From Lysinibacillus antri (GTDB lineage Bacteria; Bacillota; Bacilli; Bacillales_A; Planococcaceae): a DNA stretch of 64,000 nt. The position numbers were made by a program, and so were the translations under genes. A model generated the notes under the pieces. It was given only the letters and a program-made list of their open reading frames with translations, had not been told where the DNA came from and searched no databases. Positions 49,209-58,852 of the stretch are shown one piece after another. Position 1 is the stretch's first letter; each line of letters starts with the position of its first letter. The stretch is taken from positions 118,334-182,333 of the forward strand of contig NZ_RYYR01000005.1 in assembly GCF_003977595.1 (NCBI RefSeq), in the 5' to 3' direction.

Positions 49209-49243
49209 TTTATGCGTATAAAACTGCACTATAAACTATCTAC

Positions 49244-49498
49244 TTATTGTACTCGGTTGTTTTGTACAAGCTTAATAATACAATTCGCAAGTGCATGTTT
49301 TTCTTCGCTGTCTGCTACACCCCAAAGGTCAGATAATACACGTTCTTGCTCATTTTTTGGGTCCACATTTTTCGCTAAGTAGTCACCGATTTGAACAGCT
49401 GTTTTTTCAATCACTTTTTTGCTCATTCCGTGTTCCTTAGCTTCTTGCACTTGTTGACCTAAGAATGATGTCCATTTTTCCCAGTTTTCTAATAACAT
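49244..49498 (-). CDS. ymfJ: YmfJ, DUF3243 protein
   Basis: An 84-aa soluble protein with the DUF3243 pattern (WEKWTSFLGQQVQEAKEHGM; VIEKTAVQIGDYLAKNVDP). Conserved in Bacillales at this place, function unknown. AAAGGAGGAGA precedes the ATG closely. Confidence 0.9.
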   Translation of the reverse strand: MLLENWEKWTSFLGQQVQEAKEHGMSKKVIEKTAVQIGDYLAKNVDPKNEQERVLSDLWGVADSEEKHALANCIIKLVQNNRVQ

Positions 49499-49541
49499 AT
49501 TTAATCTCCTCCTTTACATTTATTATGTACAGGTTTCGAGA

Positions 49542-50270
49542 TTATATGTACCATCCACCATTAATTCGAATAATTTGTCCCGTAATATAATTGGCTTGGC
49601 CGCTAAAGTAGAAAGAGACTAAATTGGCTACATCTTCTATTTTCCCTGGTCTCCCTAATGGAATATCTTCATATAACTGTTGTTGTTCTTCATCCGTTAA
49701 ATGTTGATTCATATTGGTATCTATAAAACCCGGTGCAATGGCATTAACTAATATATGATTATATGCGACTTCTTTTGCATAGGATTTAACGAAAGCATGC
49801 TGGGCACCTTTTACCGCACTATAGACCGTTTCAAAGGCTGCACCTGTTTCGCCCCAAATTGAGCCTATGAATAGGACGTAACTTATGTCATTTGCTCGTA
49901 GCTTACTGGACAAAAGAGCTAATAATCGCATCGGGTTTTGAACATGTACTCTCCACAGTTTATCCATTTCTTCTACTGGGGTATCTTCAAGTAATCCATA
50001 GAATGCATGACCACCTGCAAAAACAATCGCTTGTATCGAGTAAATTTGCTTACTTAACAAATCAGCTCCTTCACTAGAGGAAAAATCAGCCCGAACAGAC
50101 AAAAATTCTTGTAATGAATACTTTTCTGTAAGCTCTTCTATCAGATTTTCGACCTTCGTTTGGTTGTGATGAAAATGCAAATAGAGCGACCAACCATCAT
50201 TAGCCAGTCGCTTAGCTATCGCACTACCAATCGCACCGGAAGCTCCAACTACTAGTGCATATTTTTTCAT
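49542..50270 (-). CDS. ymfI: YmfI, SDR-family oxidoreductase
   Basis: A 242-aa short-chain dehydrogenase resembling 3-oxoacyl-ACP reductases. NAD(P) motif VVGASGAIGSAIAKRLA, catalytic Ser in FIGSIWGETG, and YSAVKGAQHAF with the Tyr-Lys pair near residue 155; IRINGGWYI at the C-terminus. Substrate unknown. It directly abuts ymfH. Confidence 0.9.
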   Translation of the reverse strand: MKKYALVVGASGAIGSAIAKRLANDGWSLYLHFHHNQTKVENLIEELTEKYSLQEFLSVRADFSSSEGADLLSKQIYSIQAIVFAGGHAFYGLLEDTPVEEMDKLWRVHVQNPMRLLALLSSKLRANDISYVLFIGSIWGETGAAFETVYSAVKGAQHAFVKSYAKEVAYNHILVNAIAPGFIDTNMNQHLTDEEQQQLYEDIPLGRPGKIEDVANLVSFYFSGQANYITGQIIRINGGWYI

Positions 50271-51566
50271 TTATTGTGCTTTCTCACTTGTCGGCAAAAT
50301 TTTAAATACCGTTTGTTGCGATTCACCTTGAATTGTCGTAAAGGCTTTACGTATATCATCCACTGTTAGCTTCTCAATAACCGGAACTGCATCAAATAAA
50401 TTCATGTCATTGAATTTATAACGTGTAAACTGATTTGCAATAAACTCCATTGAATTTAACGCTCGTAAGAAGAAACCAATTTTTTTACGTTTAATCCGTT
50501 CAACAGCTTTCTCCGTGATAAGTGAATCGGCGTTATTAATCTCTTCTTTAATACGGTCTGCAAGCCCACCTGGATTTGATGAATCTGCCCCAATTAAAGC
50601 AAAGCCATACCCTTTTTCTAACGAGAAATCATAAGCAAAAGATTCATCGATTAAGCCGTTTTCATAAACTTCTGTATAAAACTGAGAGGCACGGCCAAAT
50701 AAGCATTCTAAACCAATTTGTACGGAAAGTTCATGCTTCAACATCTCTTCTCCACTTAAATCCGTTTCTTTTGCTTTTAAACCAACATATACTTTTGGTT
50801 TTTGAACATCCATTTTTAATTCACGTTCTTTAACAGCAACCTCAGTTGGTTCCTCTTCAAAAATACGATCAATTGGTGCTGGATCAGCAAACTGTTTTTT
50901 ATTTTGATTTTCTTCAATAAAGGCCATCATTTCGGTTGGATCAATAGCCCCGACAACAAATAATAGCATATTCGACGGATGATAAAATGTGTTATAGCAC
51001 GTATATAAATGATCTGCAGTAATTTTGTCAATCGATTCAATTGTACCAGCAATATCGATTTTGACTGGATGCTTATGATACATATTTTCAATCGCACCAA
51101 AGTATAAACGCCAATCGGGTTGGTCGTCATACATTGTAATTTCTTGCCCAATAATACCTTTTTCTTTGTTTACGGTTTCTTCTGTAAAATACGGCTCTTG
51201 TACAAAATTTAATAGCGTTTCAGTACTTTTATAAATATGATCCGTTGCAGAAAACAAATAGGCTGTTCTCGTAAAGGATGTAAATGCATTGGCAGAAGCT
51301 CCAGATTGACTAAATTGTTGGAATACGTCCCCATCTTCTTTTTCGAACATTTTGTGCTCTAAGAAATGAGCAATGCCATCTGGAACCGTAATTTCTTCAT
51401 TTCCCTCTATAGGAACAAACGTACGATCAATCGACCCATATTTTGTAGTAAAGGTAACAAATGTTTTTGAAAACCCTTTTTTTGGTAAAATGTAGACATC
51501 TAACCCATTTGATAATTGTTTATAAAATAACGTTTCGTCTAGCTGTTTAAATTCAATTGTTTGCAT
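50271..51566 (-). CDS. ymfH: YmfH, M16-family metallopeptidase (zinc-site subunit)
   Basis: A 431-aa M16B peptidase. The inverted zinc motif HXXEH is visible as HFLEHKMFE near residue 70, with the distal glutamate in the TEETVNKEKGIIGQEI segment. The R/Y substrate motif in the second half is not evident; it is in YmfF. So the two proteins probably form a heterodimer. The ATG at 51566 follows AAGGAGG and gives a gap of 5 bp to ymfF. Confidence 0.92.
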   Translation of the reverse strand: MQTIEFKQLDETLFYKQLSNGLDVYILPKKGFSKTFVTFTTKYGSIDRTFVPIEGNEEITVPDGIAHFLEHKMFEKEDGDVFQQFSQSGASANAFTSFTRTAYLFSATDHIYKSTETLLNFVQEPYFTEETVNKEKGIIGQEITMYDDQPDWRLYFGAIENMYHKHPVKIDIAGTIESIDKITADHLYTCYNTFYHPSNMLLFVVGAIDPTEMMAFIEENQNKKQFADPAPIDRIFEEEPTEVAVKERELKMDVQKPKVYVGLKAKETDLSGEEMLKHELSVQIGLECLFGRASQFYTEVYENGLIDESFAYDFSLEKGYGFALIGADSSNPGGLADRIKEEINNADSLITEKAVERIKRKKIGFFLRALNSMEFIANQFTRYKFNDMNLFDAVPVIEKLTVDDIRKAFTTIQGESQQTVFKILPTSEKAQ

Positions 51567-51571
51567 GTCGA

Positions 51572-52834
51572 TTACGCCTCCTTCCCACATAAGAAATAAA
51601 TCGCTTCCAATTCAACCTGTGAAGCCATTTTTTGCACATCTTCTTTTGTTACATTTTCCCAACGTTCCTTCCAAAGATCGATGGAGAATTGTTCCTCTAA
51701 ATCTTTGTATTGATCGTAAATATCAATTTGTCCACGAGCTAAATCCAACGCTTCTTTCAGCTGGTTAATTAACATCGCTTTTGTTTGGGAAAGTTCAAGG
51801 TCCGTAATCTCACCTTTTTTCATTGCTTCTAGTTGTTCAAAAATAACATCTGTTGCTTTTTTCTCTTTGGTTGGCTCAATCCCAGATACGACATACACTA
51901 AGCCATAATGTGATGAATATGAACTTGATGCATAGTATGCTAAACTTTCTTTTTCACGAACGTTCATAAATAGCTTGGAATGAGCATATCCACCAAAAAT
52001 CCCATTAAAGATTTGCATTTTCGGGAAATCTTCATCTCCAAACATGACAGGCGTACTTAAACCGATATGAAGTTTCCCTTGTTTCATATCTTGTTGTTCC
52101 TTTGTATATTCTTTCTCTGGTTTTACATCTGCGTTATTGACTTCAAGTGGTTTTGGTGTACGATCAGTAAATGGTAAATATTCAATTAACTTCTTCTGCA
52201 CCGCTTCAACGTCAATGTCACCAACAACATAAATGTCTATTTTATCCTCATTGATCATGGAATGGTAGGTTTTCGTTAGGCTTTCCGGTGTAATTTGTTT
52301 TACTGTATCAATTGTTCCATTTGCTGAAATGGATGCCGGATGGTTTGGACGAATGATTTGTGTTAATCGCGTTTGTGCATAGCGAGTTTTGTCATCAAAA
52401 ATCGATTGAATTCGTTGGATCACCATTTCTTTTTCACGCTCTACAATAGAGGGAACAAATTGTCCATTTTCAAAATTTGGTTCAAAAATGACTGTGTTTA
52501 ATAATTCTAATACTTCGCTTGACACTTTGTTCTGTGCTAAATATTGGTCATTCACAGTTTCTACATTTAATAACACTGTATGTTCATTGCCACGTTTTGA
52601 GGCATCAAAGTATAACACAGTGCCAAATAAGTCATCTAGATAACTTCGAAATTGTGCAGATTTTTTATATTTACCATTACTATGTTGTAGCACATTTGAT
52701 AATACGGCACGTTCGGCTGCGGTTTCTGTTGTTAATGGACTTCTCCACTTTATTGAAAAATTCACAGTCTTGAATTGTGTTGTTTGTCGCATATGAAGAT
52801 TTACACCTTCAGCAAGCTTTGTCGTTAAAAACAA
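51572..52834 (-). CDS. ymfF: YmfF, M16-family protein (non-zinc subunit)
   Basis: A 420-aa M16 homologue without HXXEH, where the equivalent region reads RAVLSNVLQHSNG. It keeps an R/Y-type motif (NVREKESLAYYASSSY near residue 300). In known M16B heterodimers one subunit brings zinc and the other the R/Y pair, which fits this YmfF-YmfH pair. The start is TTG after AGGAGG. Confidence 0.9.
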   Translation of the reverse strand: MFLTTKLAEGVNLHMRQTTQFKTVNFSIKWRSPLTTETAAERAVLSNVLQHSNGKYKKSAQFRSYLDDLFGTVLYFDASKRGNEHTVLLNVETVNDQYLAQNKVSSEVLELLNTVIFEPNFENGQFVPSIVEREKEMVIQRIQSIFDDKTRYAQTRLTQIIRPNHPASISANGTIDTVKQITPESLTKTYHSMINEDKIDIYVVGDIDVEAVQKKLIEYLPFTDRTPKPLEVNNADVKPEKEYTKEQQDMKQGKLHIGLSTPVMFGDEDFPKMQIFNGIFGGYAHSKLFMNVREKESLAYYASSSYSSHYGLVYVVSGIEPTKEKKATDVIFEQLEAMKKGEITDLELSQTKAMLINQLKEALDLARGQIDIYDQYKDLEEQFSIDLWKERWENVTKEDVQKMASQVELEAIYFLCGKEA

Positions 52835-52991
52835 AAAAATTCCTCCTGACTTAAAACTTTAAACAGTGATAACACTACTATACATGTAGAATTGGTGATT
52901 ATGCAAAAATAATCCAATTTTTTGTTTTAATCCACAGAAAATCAAGATTTGATATACATTTTGCCCTTCATAGACGGTTTAATTCATCCAA

Positions 52992-53030
52992 ACCAAGAAA
53001 AAAGACGCCTTTCCATAAGAAAGACGCCTT
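52992..53030 (-). terminator. Intrinsic terminator after the nup transporter operon
   Basis: Minus-strand AAGGCGTCTTTC / GAAAGGCGTCTT with two G-T pairs (12 bp), followed by a T run. It starts 11 bp past the nupQ stop. Confidence 0.88.
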
Positions 53031-53040
53031 CATTATATAT

Positions 53041-54000
53041 TTATCTTTTTCCTTTAATATAAGGTACACCACTTGCTTTTGGTGCATTTGCTTTACCGAT
53101 AAATCCTGCAAGCGCAAGAATCGTTAATACATATGGCAAGATGAATAAATAAACAGATGGAATATCTTTAATAAATGGAATCGAAGAACCGATTACACTT
53201 AGTGCTTGTGCAAAACCAAAGAACAGTGCTGCACCTAATGCACCAAGGGGATGCCATTTACCAAAAATCATTGCTGCAATCGCCATGAAGCCTTGTCCAC
53301 TAATTGTCGTTGCACTATAGTTACCGGAAATTGCTTGAGCATAAATAGCCCCACCAATACCACCTAATGCACCCGAAATCATTACAGCAATATAACGCAT
53401 TTTCGTTACATTTACACCCATTGTATCCGCTGCCATCGGGTGTTCCCCAACTGCACGAATTCTTAACCCAAATGGTGTTTTATATATAATAAACCAAGCA
53501 ATAAACGCAATCACAATGGCTAATATAGACGTTGCATATACATCAACAAATAACATCTTCCCTATAATTGGGATATCACTTAAGATTGGAATATCAAATC
53601 GAGAAAAACGTTCAGTGATTGAATCTGTTTGTCCTTTATCATAAAGCATTTTCACCGTAAATACTGCAACCGCTAATCCTAACATATTTAGTGCGACACC
53701 TGAAACGGTTTGATCGGCACGTAAAGAAACCGCGGCAACAGCCAAAATAGACGATAAAAGAATCCCCAATACCATCCCCACAAGTAACCCTAACCAAGGA
53801 GTTAAATTTCCAAACTGATCAGCAAAAGTTAAGTTAAAAATAATACTACTCGCTGCACCAATAATCATGATTCCTTCTAGTCCAATGTTTACTACACCTG
53901 ATCTCTCAGTAAATACACCACCAATAGCTGTCATAATTAATGGCGCTGCATAGAAAATAGCAGAAGGAATGATAAAGTATAACACTTCTAAAAAGCTCAT
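53041..54000 (-). CDS. nupQ: Nucleoside ABC transporter permease
   Basis: A 319-aa permease of the BMP-type (RbsC-like) family with about nine helices. The ATPase-contacting loop is seen as RAVGEHPMAADTMGVN near residue 195. N-terminal IGGVFTERSGVVNIGLEGIM is typical. Adjacent to the second permease. Likely guanosine/nucleoside import. Confidence 0.92.
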   Translation of the reverse strand: MSFLEVLYFIIPSAIFYAAPLIMTAIGGVFTERSGVVNIGLEGIMIIGAASSIIFNLTFADQFGNLTPWLGLLVGMVLGILLSSILAVAAVSLRADQTVSGVALNMLGLAVAVFTVKMLYDKGQTDSITERFSRFDIPILSDIPIIGKMLFVDVYATSILAIVIAFIAWFIIYKTPFGLRIRAVGEHPMAADTMGVNVTKMRYIAVMISGALGGIGGAIYAQAISGNYSATTISGQGFMAIAAMIFGKWHPLGALGAALFFGFAQALSVIGSSIPFIKDIPSVYLFILPYVLTILALAGFIGKANAPKASGVPYIKGKR

Positions 54001-54001
54001 G

Positions 54002-55051
54002 TTATTTTACCTCCTTTTTCTTTTTACTAAACCGTTCTAGCGCCACTCGTATGATATAGCCTGATGCTACAAAGAAGATCACTAATGCAATAACAATCGA
54101 AACAACTTCTACTGGAACACCCGCTTCACTTGGCATATTCAGTCCTCCATTTTTTAGAGAACCAAACAAAATTGCCCCTAATAGTACACCAAATGGTTGG
54201 TTGGCACCAAGTAAGGCAACCGCAATACCGTCAAACCCAATACCTGTAAATCCATGTAACTTCGACATATTTTCGAATGTACCAAGTGCTTCCATTGCAC
54301 CACCTAAACCAGCAAATGCACCAGAAATAATCATGGATAGAACGATATTTTTCTTAACATTCATCCCAGCATATTGTGATGCATGTTGGTTGAATCCAAC
54401 TGCCTTTAACTCATATCCACGCGTTGTTTTTTCCAAAATAAACCACATAAGGATTACTACGAGTAAAGCAATAAGGAAGCCCCAGTGCATACGAGAATAA
54501 TCCGTAATGCTCTCAAAGAATTCTGATCGTAAGGACGCAGATTCATGAATTTTTGGCGTTCTCTCTGCGCCTCCAGAAATGACTTCAATTAAAGCGTTTG
54601 CAACATGTAAGGCAATATAGTTCATCATGATTGTTACGATTACCTCGTGCACTTGCAATCTTGCTTTTAATAAACCTGGTATAAATGCCCATAAAGCACC
54701 CGCAGCAGCAGCGGCAAGTAATGCTAATGGAATGTGTATAAACGTAGGCAACTCAAAGGCTTGTCCAACATAAGCTGCGGCTAGCCAACCCATTATTAAC
54801 TGACCTTCGACACCTATATTAAATAAACCCGTACGGAATGCAAATGCTACGGCTAACCCCGCAAATACATAAGGAGTGATTTGGCGAACCGTTTCACCCA
54901 TCGTATACGTATCCATAAAGATACCGTTCCATAATGCAATATAACCATCCATTGGGTTAAATCCACTAACTGCCATAACGATAGCACCAATAATTAAACC
55001 TAAAACAATCGAGATAAGTGGAACAAGAATATTAACAACACGTTTACTCAT
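54002..55051 (-). CDS. nupP: Nucleoside ABC transporter permease
   Basis: A 349-aa permease partner of NupQ with about nine or ten helices. Signature FRTGLFNIGVEGQLIMG near residue 75 and ELKAVGFNQHASQYAGMN near 215. It begins 3 bp after the ATPase gene and ends 1 bp before nupQ, so it is a tight operon. Confidence 0.92.
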   Translation of the reverse strand: MSKRVVNILVPLISIVLGLIIGAIVMAVSGFNPMDGYIALWNGIFMDTYTMGETVRQITPYVFAGLAVAFAFRTGLFNIGVEGQLIMGWLAAAYVGQAFELPTFIHIPLALLAAAAAGALWAFIPGLLKARLQVHEVIVTIMMNYIALHVANALIEVISGGAERTPKIHESASLRSEFFESITDYSRMHWGFLIALLVVILMWFILEKTTRGYELKAVGFNQHASQYAGMNVKKNIVLSMIISGAFAGLGGAMEALGTFENMSKLHGFTGIGFDGIAVALLGANQPFGVLLGAILFGSLKNGGLNMPSEAGVPVEVVSIVIALVIFFVASGYIIRVALERFSKKKKEVK

Positions 55052-55053
55052 TC

Positions 55054-56583
55054 CTAGTCACCTACCTTTTCTGTTAACGACTGACCTGCCATCAATAACC
55101 CTAATTCTTGTTCATTCGTTTCTTTAGGTAAGACAGTATCAATAATTGAACCGTCGTAAATAACGGCAATTCGGTCAGAAACATTCATTACTTCATCTAG
55201 CTCAAAGGAAATTAACAATACTGCTTTTCCATTATCACGTTGTTCAATTAAACGTCTATGAATAAATTCTATCGCACCTACATCGAGTCCTCGTGTCGGT
55301 AAAGCTGCAATTAATAAATCCGGATTTCGACTTATTTCCCGACCAATAATCGCTTTTTGCTGGTTACCACCTGAAAGTGATCGAGCAATTGACATCTCAC
55401 CTTCACCAGAACGAACATCGTATTCCTCAATAATTTTACGTGCAATTTCATTTACTTTTTTATAATCAATCACACCTGATTTAGAAATTGGTTTTTGATA
55501 ATAAGTTTGCAATGCAATATTATGGCCCACAGGAAAATCTAGGACTAAACCATGTTTATGACGGTCTTGTGGAATATGTCCAATACCTGACTCCGTGATT
55601 TTTCTCGGTTTTAAGTTTGTAATATCCTTACCATTTAGCGTGATTTTACCATTTTTCACTTTTCTTAATCCTGTTATCGCTTCGATTAATTCTGATTGAC
55701 CATTTCCATCAATCCCAGCAATACCAACAATTTCACCTGCGCGGACAGTTAAATTTAAGCCTTTAACTTTATCAATTCCACGATTATCTGCAACTTGAAG
55801 CGAGTCAATTTGCAGAACGACATCTTTCGGATTAGGTTCTTTCTTTTCCGTTTTAAATACTACTTGGCGACCTACCATTAACTCTGCAAGCCCCTTAGGA
55901 TCTGTTTCTGCCGTTGTTACTGTTCCGATCCCTTTACCTTTACGAATGACAGTTACACGATCAGAAACTTCCATAATTTCTTTTAACTTATGGGTAATTA
56001 AAATAATTGATTTGCCTTCTTCAATTAGTCGTTTCATAATGTGCATCAGTTCTGTAATTTCTTGAGGTGTTAAGGATGCAGTCGGTTCATCAAAGATTAA
56101 AATATCTGCACCACGGTATAAAGTTTTTAAAATTTCAACACGTTGTTGCATCCCAACTGATATATCTTGAATTTTCGCATTTGGATCAACGTTTAAGCTA
56201 TATTGTTGTGATAGCGCTTGCACTTTTTTCGATGCGTCTTTAATATTGATTGTTCCAAAAGATGTTGGCTCACTACCAAGTATAATGTTTTCCGTCACCG
56301 TAAAATTTTCAACTAACATAAAGTGTTGATGGACCATCCCGATACCAAGCTTATTCGCTACATTCGGATCTGTGATTTTTACTTCTTTACCTCGAACACG
56401 TATCGTTCCTGCTTCTGGTTGATATAAACCAAAAAGCACATTCATCAATGTTGATTTTCCTGCACCATTTTCACCAAGCAGTGCATGAATTTCGCCTTTT
56501 TTTAGTTGAAGGGTGATATTATCATTGGCTACAAAATCCCCAAATTGCTTGCGGATGTTGAGCATTTCAATTACGTATTCCAA
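55054..56583 (-). CDS. nupO: Nucleoside ABC transporter ATPase (two ABC domains)
   Basis: A 509-aa tandem ATPase. First domain Walker A LGENGAGKST near residue 40, signature ISVGMQQRVEI near 143, Walker B LIFDEPTAS; second domain has GIDGNGQSELIEA in place of Walker A and SLSGGNQQKAI near 400. Degenerate second site is normal in this class. TTG at 56583 lies eight bases after GGGAG and matches the family N-terminus (EYVIEMLNI); a GTG at 56592 directly abuts the site. Confidence 0.93.
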   Translation of the reverse strand: MEYVIEMLNIRKQFGDFVANDNITLQLKKGEIHALLGENGAGKSTLMNVLFGLYQPEAGTIRVRGKEVKITDPNVANKLGIGMVHQHFMLVENFTVTENIILGSEPTSFGTINIKDASKKVQALSQQYSLNVDPNAKIQDISVGMQQRVEILKTLYRGADILIFDEPTASLTPQEITELMHIMKRLIEEGKSIILITHKLKEIMEVSDRVTVIRKGKGIGTVTTAETDPKGLAELMVGRQVVFKTEKKEPNPKDVVLQIDSLQVADNRGIDKVKGLNLTVRAGEIVGIAGIDGNGQSELIEAITGLRKVKNGKITLNGKDITNLKPRKITESGIGHIPQDRHKHGLVLDFPVGHNIALQTYYQKPISKSGVIDYKKVNEIARKIIEEYDVRSGEGEMSIARSLSGGNQQKAIIGREISRNPDLLIAALPTRGLDVGAIEFIHRRLIEQRDNGKAVLLISFELDEVMNVSDRIAVIYDGSIIDTVLPKETNEQELGLLMAGQSLTEKVGD

Positions 56584-56629
56584 TGTGTTCACTCCCTTTT
56601 CGCACTTTTTAAATTAACTATTGTTAAGT

Positions 56630-56645
56630 CTTGTGTTAACACAAG
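56630..56645. promoter_or_regulatory. Perfect 16-bp palindrome upstream of nupO
   Basis: CTTGTGTTAACACAAG reads the same on both strands. It lies about 45 bp upstream of the nupO start, in the 245-bp gap after nupN. It could be an operator or a small hairpin influencing nupOPQ expression; no matching regulator is known to me. Confidence 0.5.
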
Positions 56646-56787
56646 AAGGGTTTTAATTTTATTCAGGTGATTTATGTACAATTGCAAAATTTAAAACCTT
56701 TCATCTATTAACCACAAATTAGAAAAATATGTTTATTTATAAACGCAACATCCACAATTACTAGTTATTACCAGCCCCTTAACATAA

Positions 56788-56816
56788 CATGAAGACTAGC
56801 AATGCTAGCCTTCATG
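56788..56816 (-). terminator. Hairpin after nupN (attenuator candidate)
   Basis: Stem CATGAAG-CTAGC / GCTAG-CTTCATG with one mismatch and a 3-base loop, 12 bp past the nupN stop. The T tract is poor, so it may only partly stop transcription or protect the 3' end, letting the lipoprotein be made in excess of the ATPase and permeases. Confidence 0.55.
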
Positions 56817-56828
56817 AATCTAAAAGGT

Positions 56829-57914
56829 TTATTTTTCAGGTTGTTCAGGAACTGTAACTGTTCCATCAATAATTTGTTGTTTGTATTCTTCAACTTTTGC
56901 TAATGTATCTTCAGCGATTGCACCACGAGAATCTGCTAAATCTACACCTTGGTCAGATAAACCATAAGTGATTAATTCTCCACCAGGGAAGTTACCTTCC
57001 ATCGTTTGTTTTGCAACTTCTTGTGCAGCTACGTCAACACGTTTTAAAACAGATGTTAAAGTAATGTTTGTATTGTCATCCACTTTACCTTCATCATATT
57101 GGTCACGGTCTACACCGATTGCCCAAACATTTGCTTCAGGGTCTTTTTTCTTACGTTCAACAGCTTCTGCAAATAATCCTTTACCAACGCCACCAGCAGC
57201 ATGGAAAATAATATCTACACCAGAATCATACATTCTTTTTGCAATCGTACGACCTAATGCTTCATCTGTAAAGCTACCAGCATACTGTACATCCACTTTA
57301 ATATCAGGATTTACTGCTGCTACACCAGCCTCGAATCCAGCTTGGAATCCACCAATAATTGCACCTTCCATACCACCGATGAAACCAATTTTACCTGATT
57401 TCGATTCAAGAGCTGCTGCTACACCAGCTAAGTATGATGCTTCGTTTGCACGGAACATAATTGATGCAACATTGTCTTTACCTTGCACTACTTCATCAAT
57501 AATAGCGATTTGTGCATCTGGTTGTTGATCAGCTACTTCTTCAACAGCACCATGTAAAGCAAATCCTACTGCAAATACTAAGTCGAAATCACGACGAATT
57601 AAACTATTTAAGTTTGTAACATAATCAGATTCAGCAGCAGATGTTAAGTAGTCGTAACCACCGTCACCTTTTTCTAATCCATTTTCTTCACCGAAAGCTT
57701 TAATACCTTCCCATGTTGATTGGTTAAATGATCTGTCATCTACACCACCAGTATCTGTTACCATTGCTACTGAGAAATTCTGTTCTGTTGTTTCTTTGCC
57801 AGTGTCTTTTCCAGTATCAGTTTCTTTTGTGTCCTCATTTCCACCACAAGCCGCAAGAATTGTTCCGGCAGCAAAAAGTGAAGCAAGAGCTAAACCAAAT
57901 TTACGTTTTTTCAT
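56829..57914 (-). CDS. nupN: BMP-family nucleoside-binding lipoprotein
   Basis: A 361-aa solute-binding protein. Signal peptide with lipobox LAAC (Cys near residue 23), an acidic/Thr-rich linker, then the BMP domain: VTDTGGVDDRSFNQS, GFIGGMEGAIIGGFQAGFEAG and HAAGGVGKGLFAEA. First gene of the transporter operon, directly after the GntR gene. Confidence 0.95.
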   Translation of the reverse strand: MKKRKFGLALASLFAAGTILAACGGNEDTKETDTGKDTGKETTEQNFSVAMVTDTGGVDDRSFNQSTWEGIKAFGEENGLEKGDGGYDYLTSAAESDYVTNLNSLIRRDFDLVFAVGFALHGAVEEVADQQPDAQIAIIDEVVQGKDNVASIMFRANEASYLAGVAAALESKSGKIGFIGGMEGAIIGGFQAGFEAGVAAVNPDIKVDVQYAGSFTDEALGRTIAKRMYDSGVDIIFHAAGGVGKGLFAEAVERKKKDPEANVWAIGVDRDQYDEGKVDDNTNITLTSVLKRVDVAAQEVAKQTMEGNFPGGELITYGLSDQGVDLADSRGAIAEDTLAKVEEYKQQIIDGTVTVPEQPEK

Positions 57915-57964
57915 TCGTTTTACCCCCTTAAATTAATAATTAGCAGGAATTTCTTGAAGATGTT

Positions 57965-58699
57965 CTATACTCGTTTGCGAATTACATGGAAACTGAATTT
58001 ATCAGCTCTAAAGTAGTTCTTTGAGTAGAGAACGACACAATCATTATCATCATAATGCAGTTGTTTTAATACAAGTAATGCTGTTTCTCGACCGCAATGC
58101 AAAATTGGTGATACTTGTTCATGATACCCCACTGGATCAATGTACGTAACAGCGTAGGCTACATGAATGTTCCCAGATTGTTCAAGCGATGAGAAAATGG
58201 ATTCTTCTTTCTTTTGAACGAAGTCATCCGGCAAATATTTTGCCAATACCTTGTCCACACAGTAGACAACCGGCTCTCCATCTGCAGTTCTAACCCGTTC
58301 AATTGTTATTACATTGTCATTTTTGTCACAGCCAAAGCGTTCTAATTCATTTTCAGTGGGAGCGTTTTCTGTTGCCTCAAGGAATATTGTTCCTGGTGTC
58401 ATCCCAGCATTTTCAATCATAGAAGAAATACTTGATAGGTGCTCAATACCTGATGTGAAAACAGGTTTAGGATTTACAAATGTTCCTACTCCATGACGGC
58501 GTACAATCACATTCTCTTCTTCCAATAATCTTAGCGCTTCACGTAAAGTAGCGCGACTAACTCCAAGCTCTTTCGATAATTCGAATTCGGAAGGAAGTTT
58601 TTCATTTTCCTTATAAATCCCTTGTTCGATATCCGATTTTAAGCGGTCTATAACTTGGAGATATAAATGACGATGATCGGCTTTTATAGACAATTTCAT
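57965..58699 (-). CDS. ymfC: GntR-family transcriptional regulator (YmfC, HutC subfamily)
   Basis: 244 aa. N-terminal winged helix ([37 protein letters not shown]) and a C-terminal UTRA ligand-binding domain ([23 protein letters not shown]). The ATG at 58699 ([14 protein letters not shown]) with GGTGGTG before it matches the B. subtilis start; the ATG at 58726 lies in a palindrome and lacks a well-spaced site. It sits next to the transporter operon and may sense a nucleoside or amino sugar; HutC members often do the latter. Confidence 0.9.
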   Translation of the reverse strand: MKLSIKADHRHLYLQVIDRLKSDIEQGIYKENEKLPSEFELSKELGVSRATLREALRLLEEENVIVRRHGVGTFVNPKPVFTSGIEHLSSISSMIENAGMTPGTIFLEATENAPTENELERFGCDKNDNVITIERVRTADGEPVVYCVDKVLAKYLPDDFVQKKEESIFSSLEQSGNIHVAYAVTYIDPVGYHEQVSPILHCGRETALLVLKQLHYDDNDCVVLYSKNYFRADKFSFHVIRKRV

Positions 58700-58717
58700 C
58701 ACCACCACACTCAAGAG

Positions 58718-58731
58718 ATCAGACATCTGAT
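58718..58731. promoter_or_regulatory. 14-bp palindrome upstream of the gntR gene (autoregulatory operator candidate)
   Basis: ATCAGACATCTGAT, a 6-bp inverted repeat (ATCAGA/TCTGAT) around CA, between the promoter candidate and the start codon. The position suits autorepression by the GntR protein. Confidence 0.5.
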
Positions 58732-58757
58732 GTTGAACGTTCCTACTAATCGTTCAT

Positions 58758-58785
58758 AATATACCACTTTTCTTTGGTTCTGCAA
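58758..58785 (-). promoter_or_regulatory. Sigma-A promoter candidate for the gntR-nup region
   Basis: Minus-strand TTGCAG (58785-58780), 16-bp spacer, TATATT (58763-58758), followed by the palindrome and the gntR start. Confidence 0.5.
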
Positions 58786-58852
58786 ATAGATTTGCTATAA
58801 AAATAGATAGCAAGATTTTATCTAATTATGACAAATTACTGACAATAGTACG

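Larger units (their letters stand above)
48823..49243. other. Non-coding gap between ymfJ and ymfK
   Basis: 421 bp with no credible gene. It contains an intrinsic terminator at 49031-49054 and a long imperfect hairpin at 49145-49208; the 200 bp nearest ymfK presumably hold its promoter, but I could not single one out. Confidence 0.5.

Noticed and set aside
56829..57000. Purine riboswitch for the nup operon
   Set aside because: The gap upstream of nupN is only 50 bp and shows no purine-aptamer features.
56968..57528. 186-codon plus-strand open frame
   Set aside because: Antisense shadow of nupN, which has clear BMP motifs and a lipobox.
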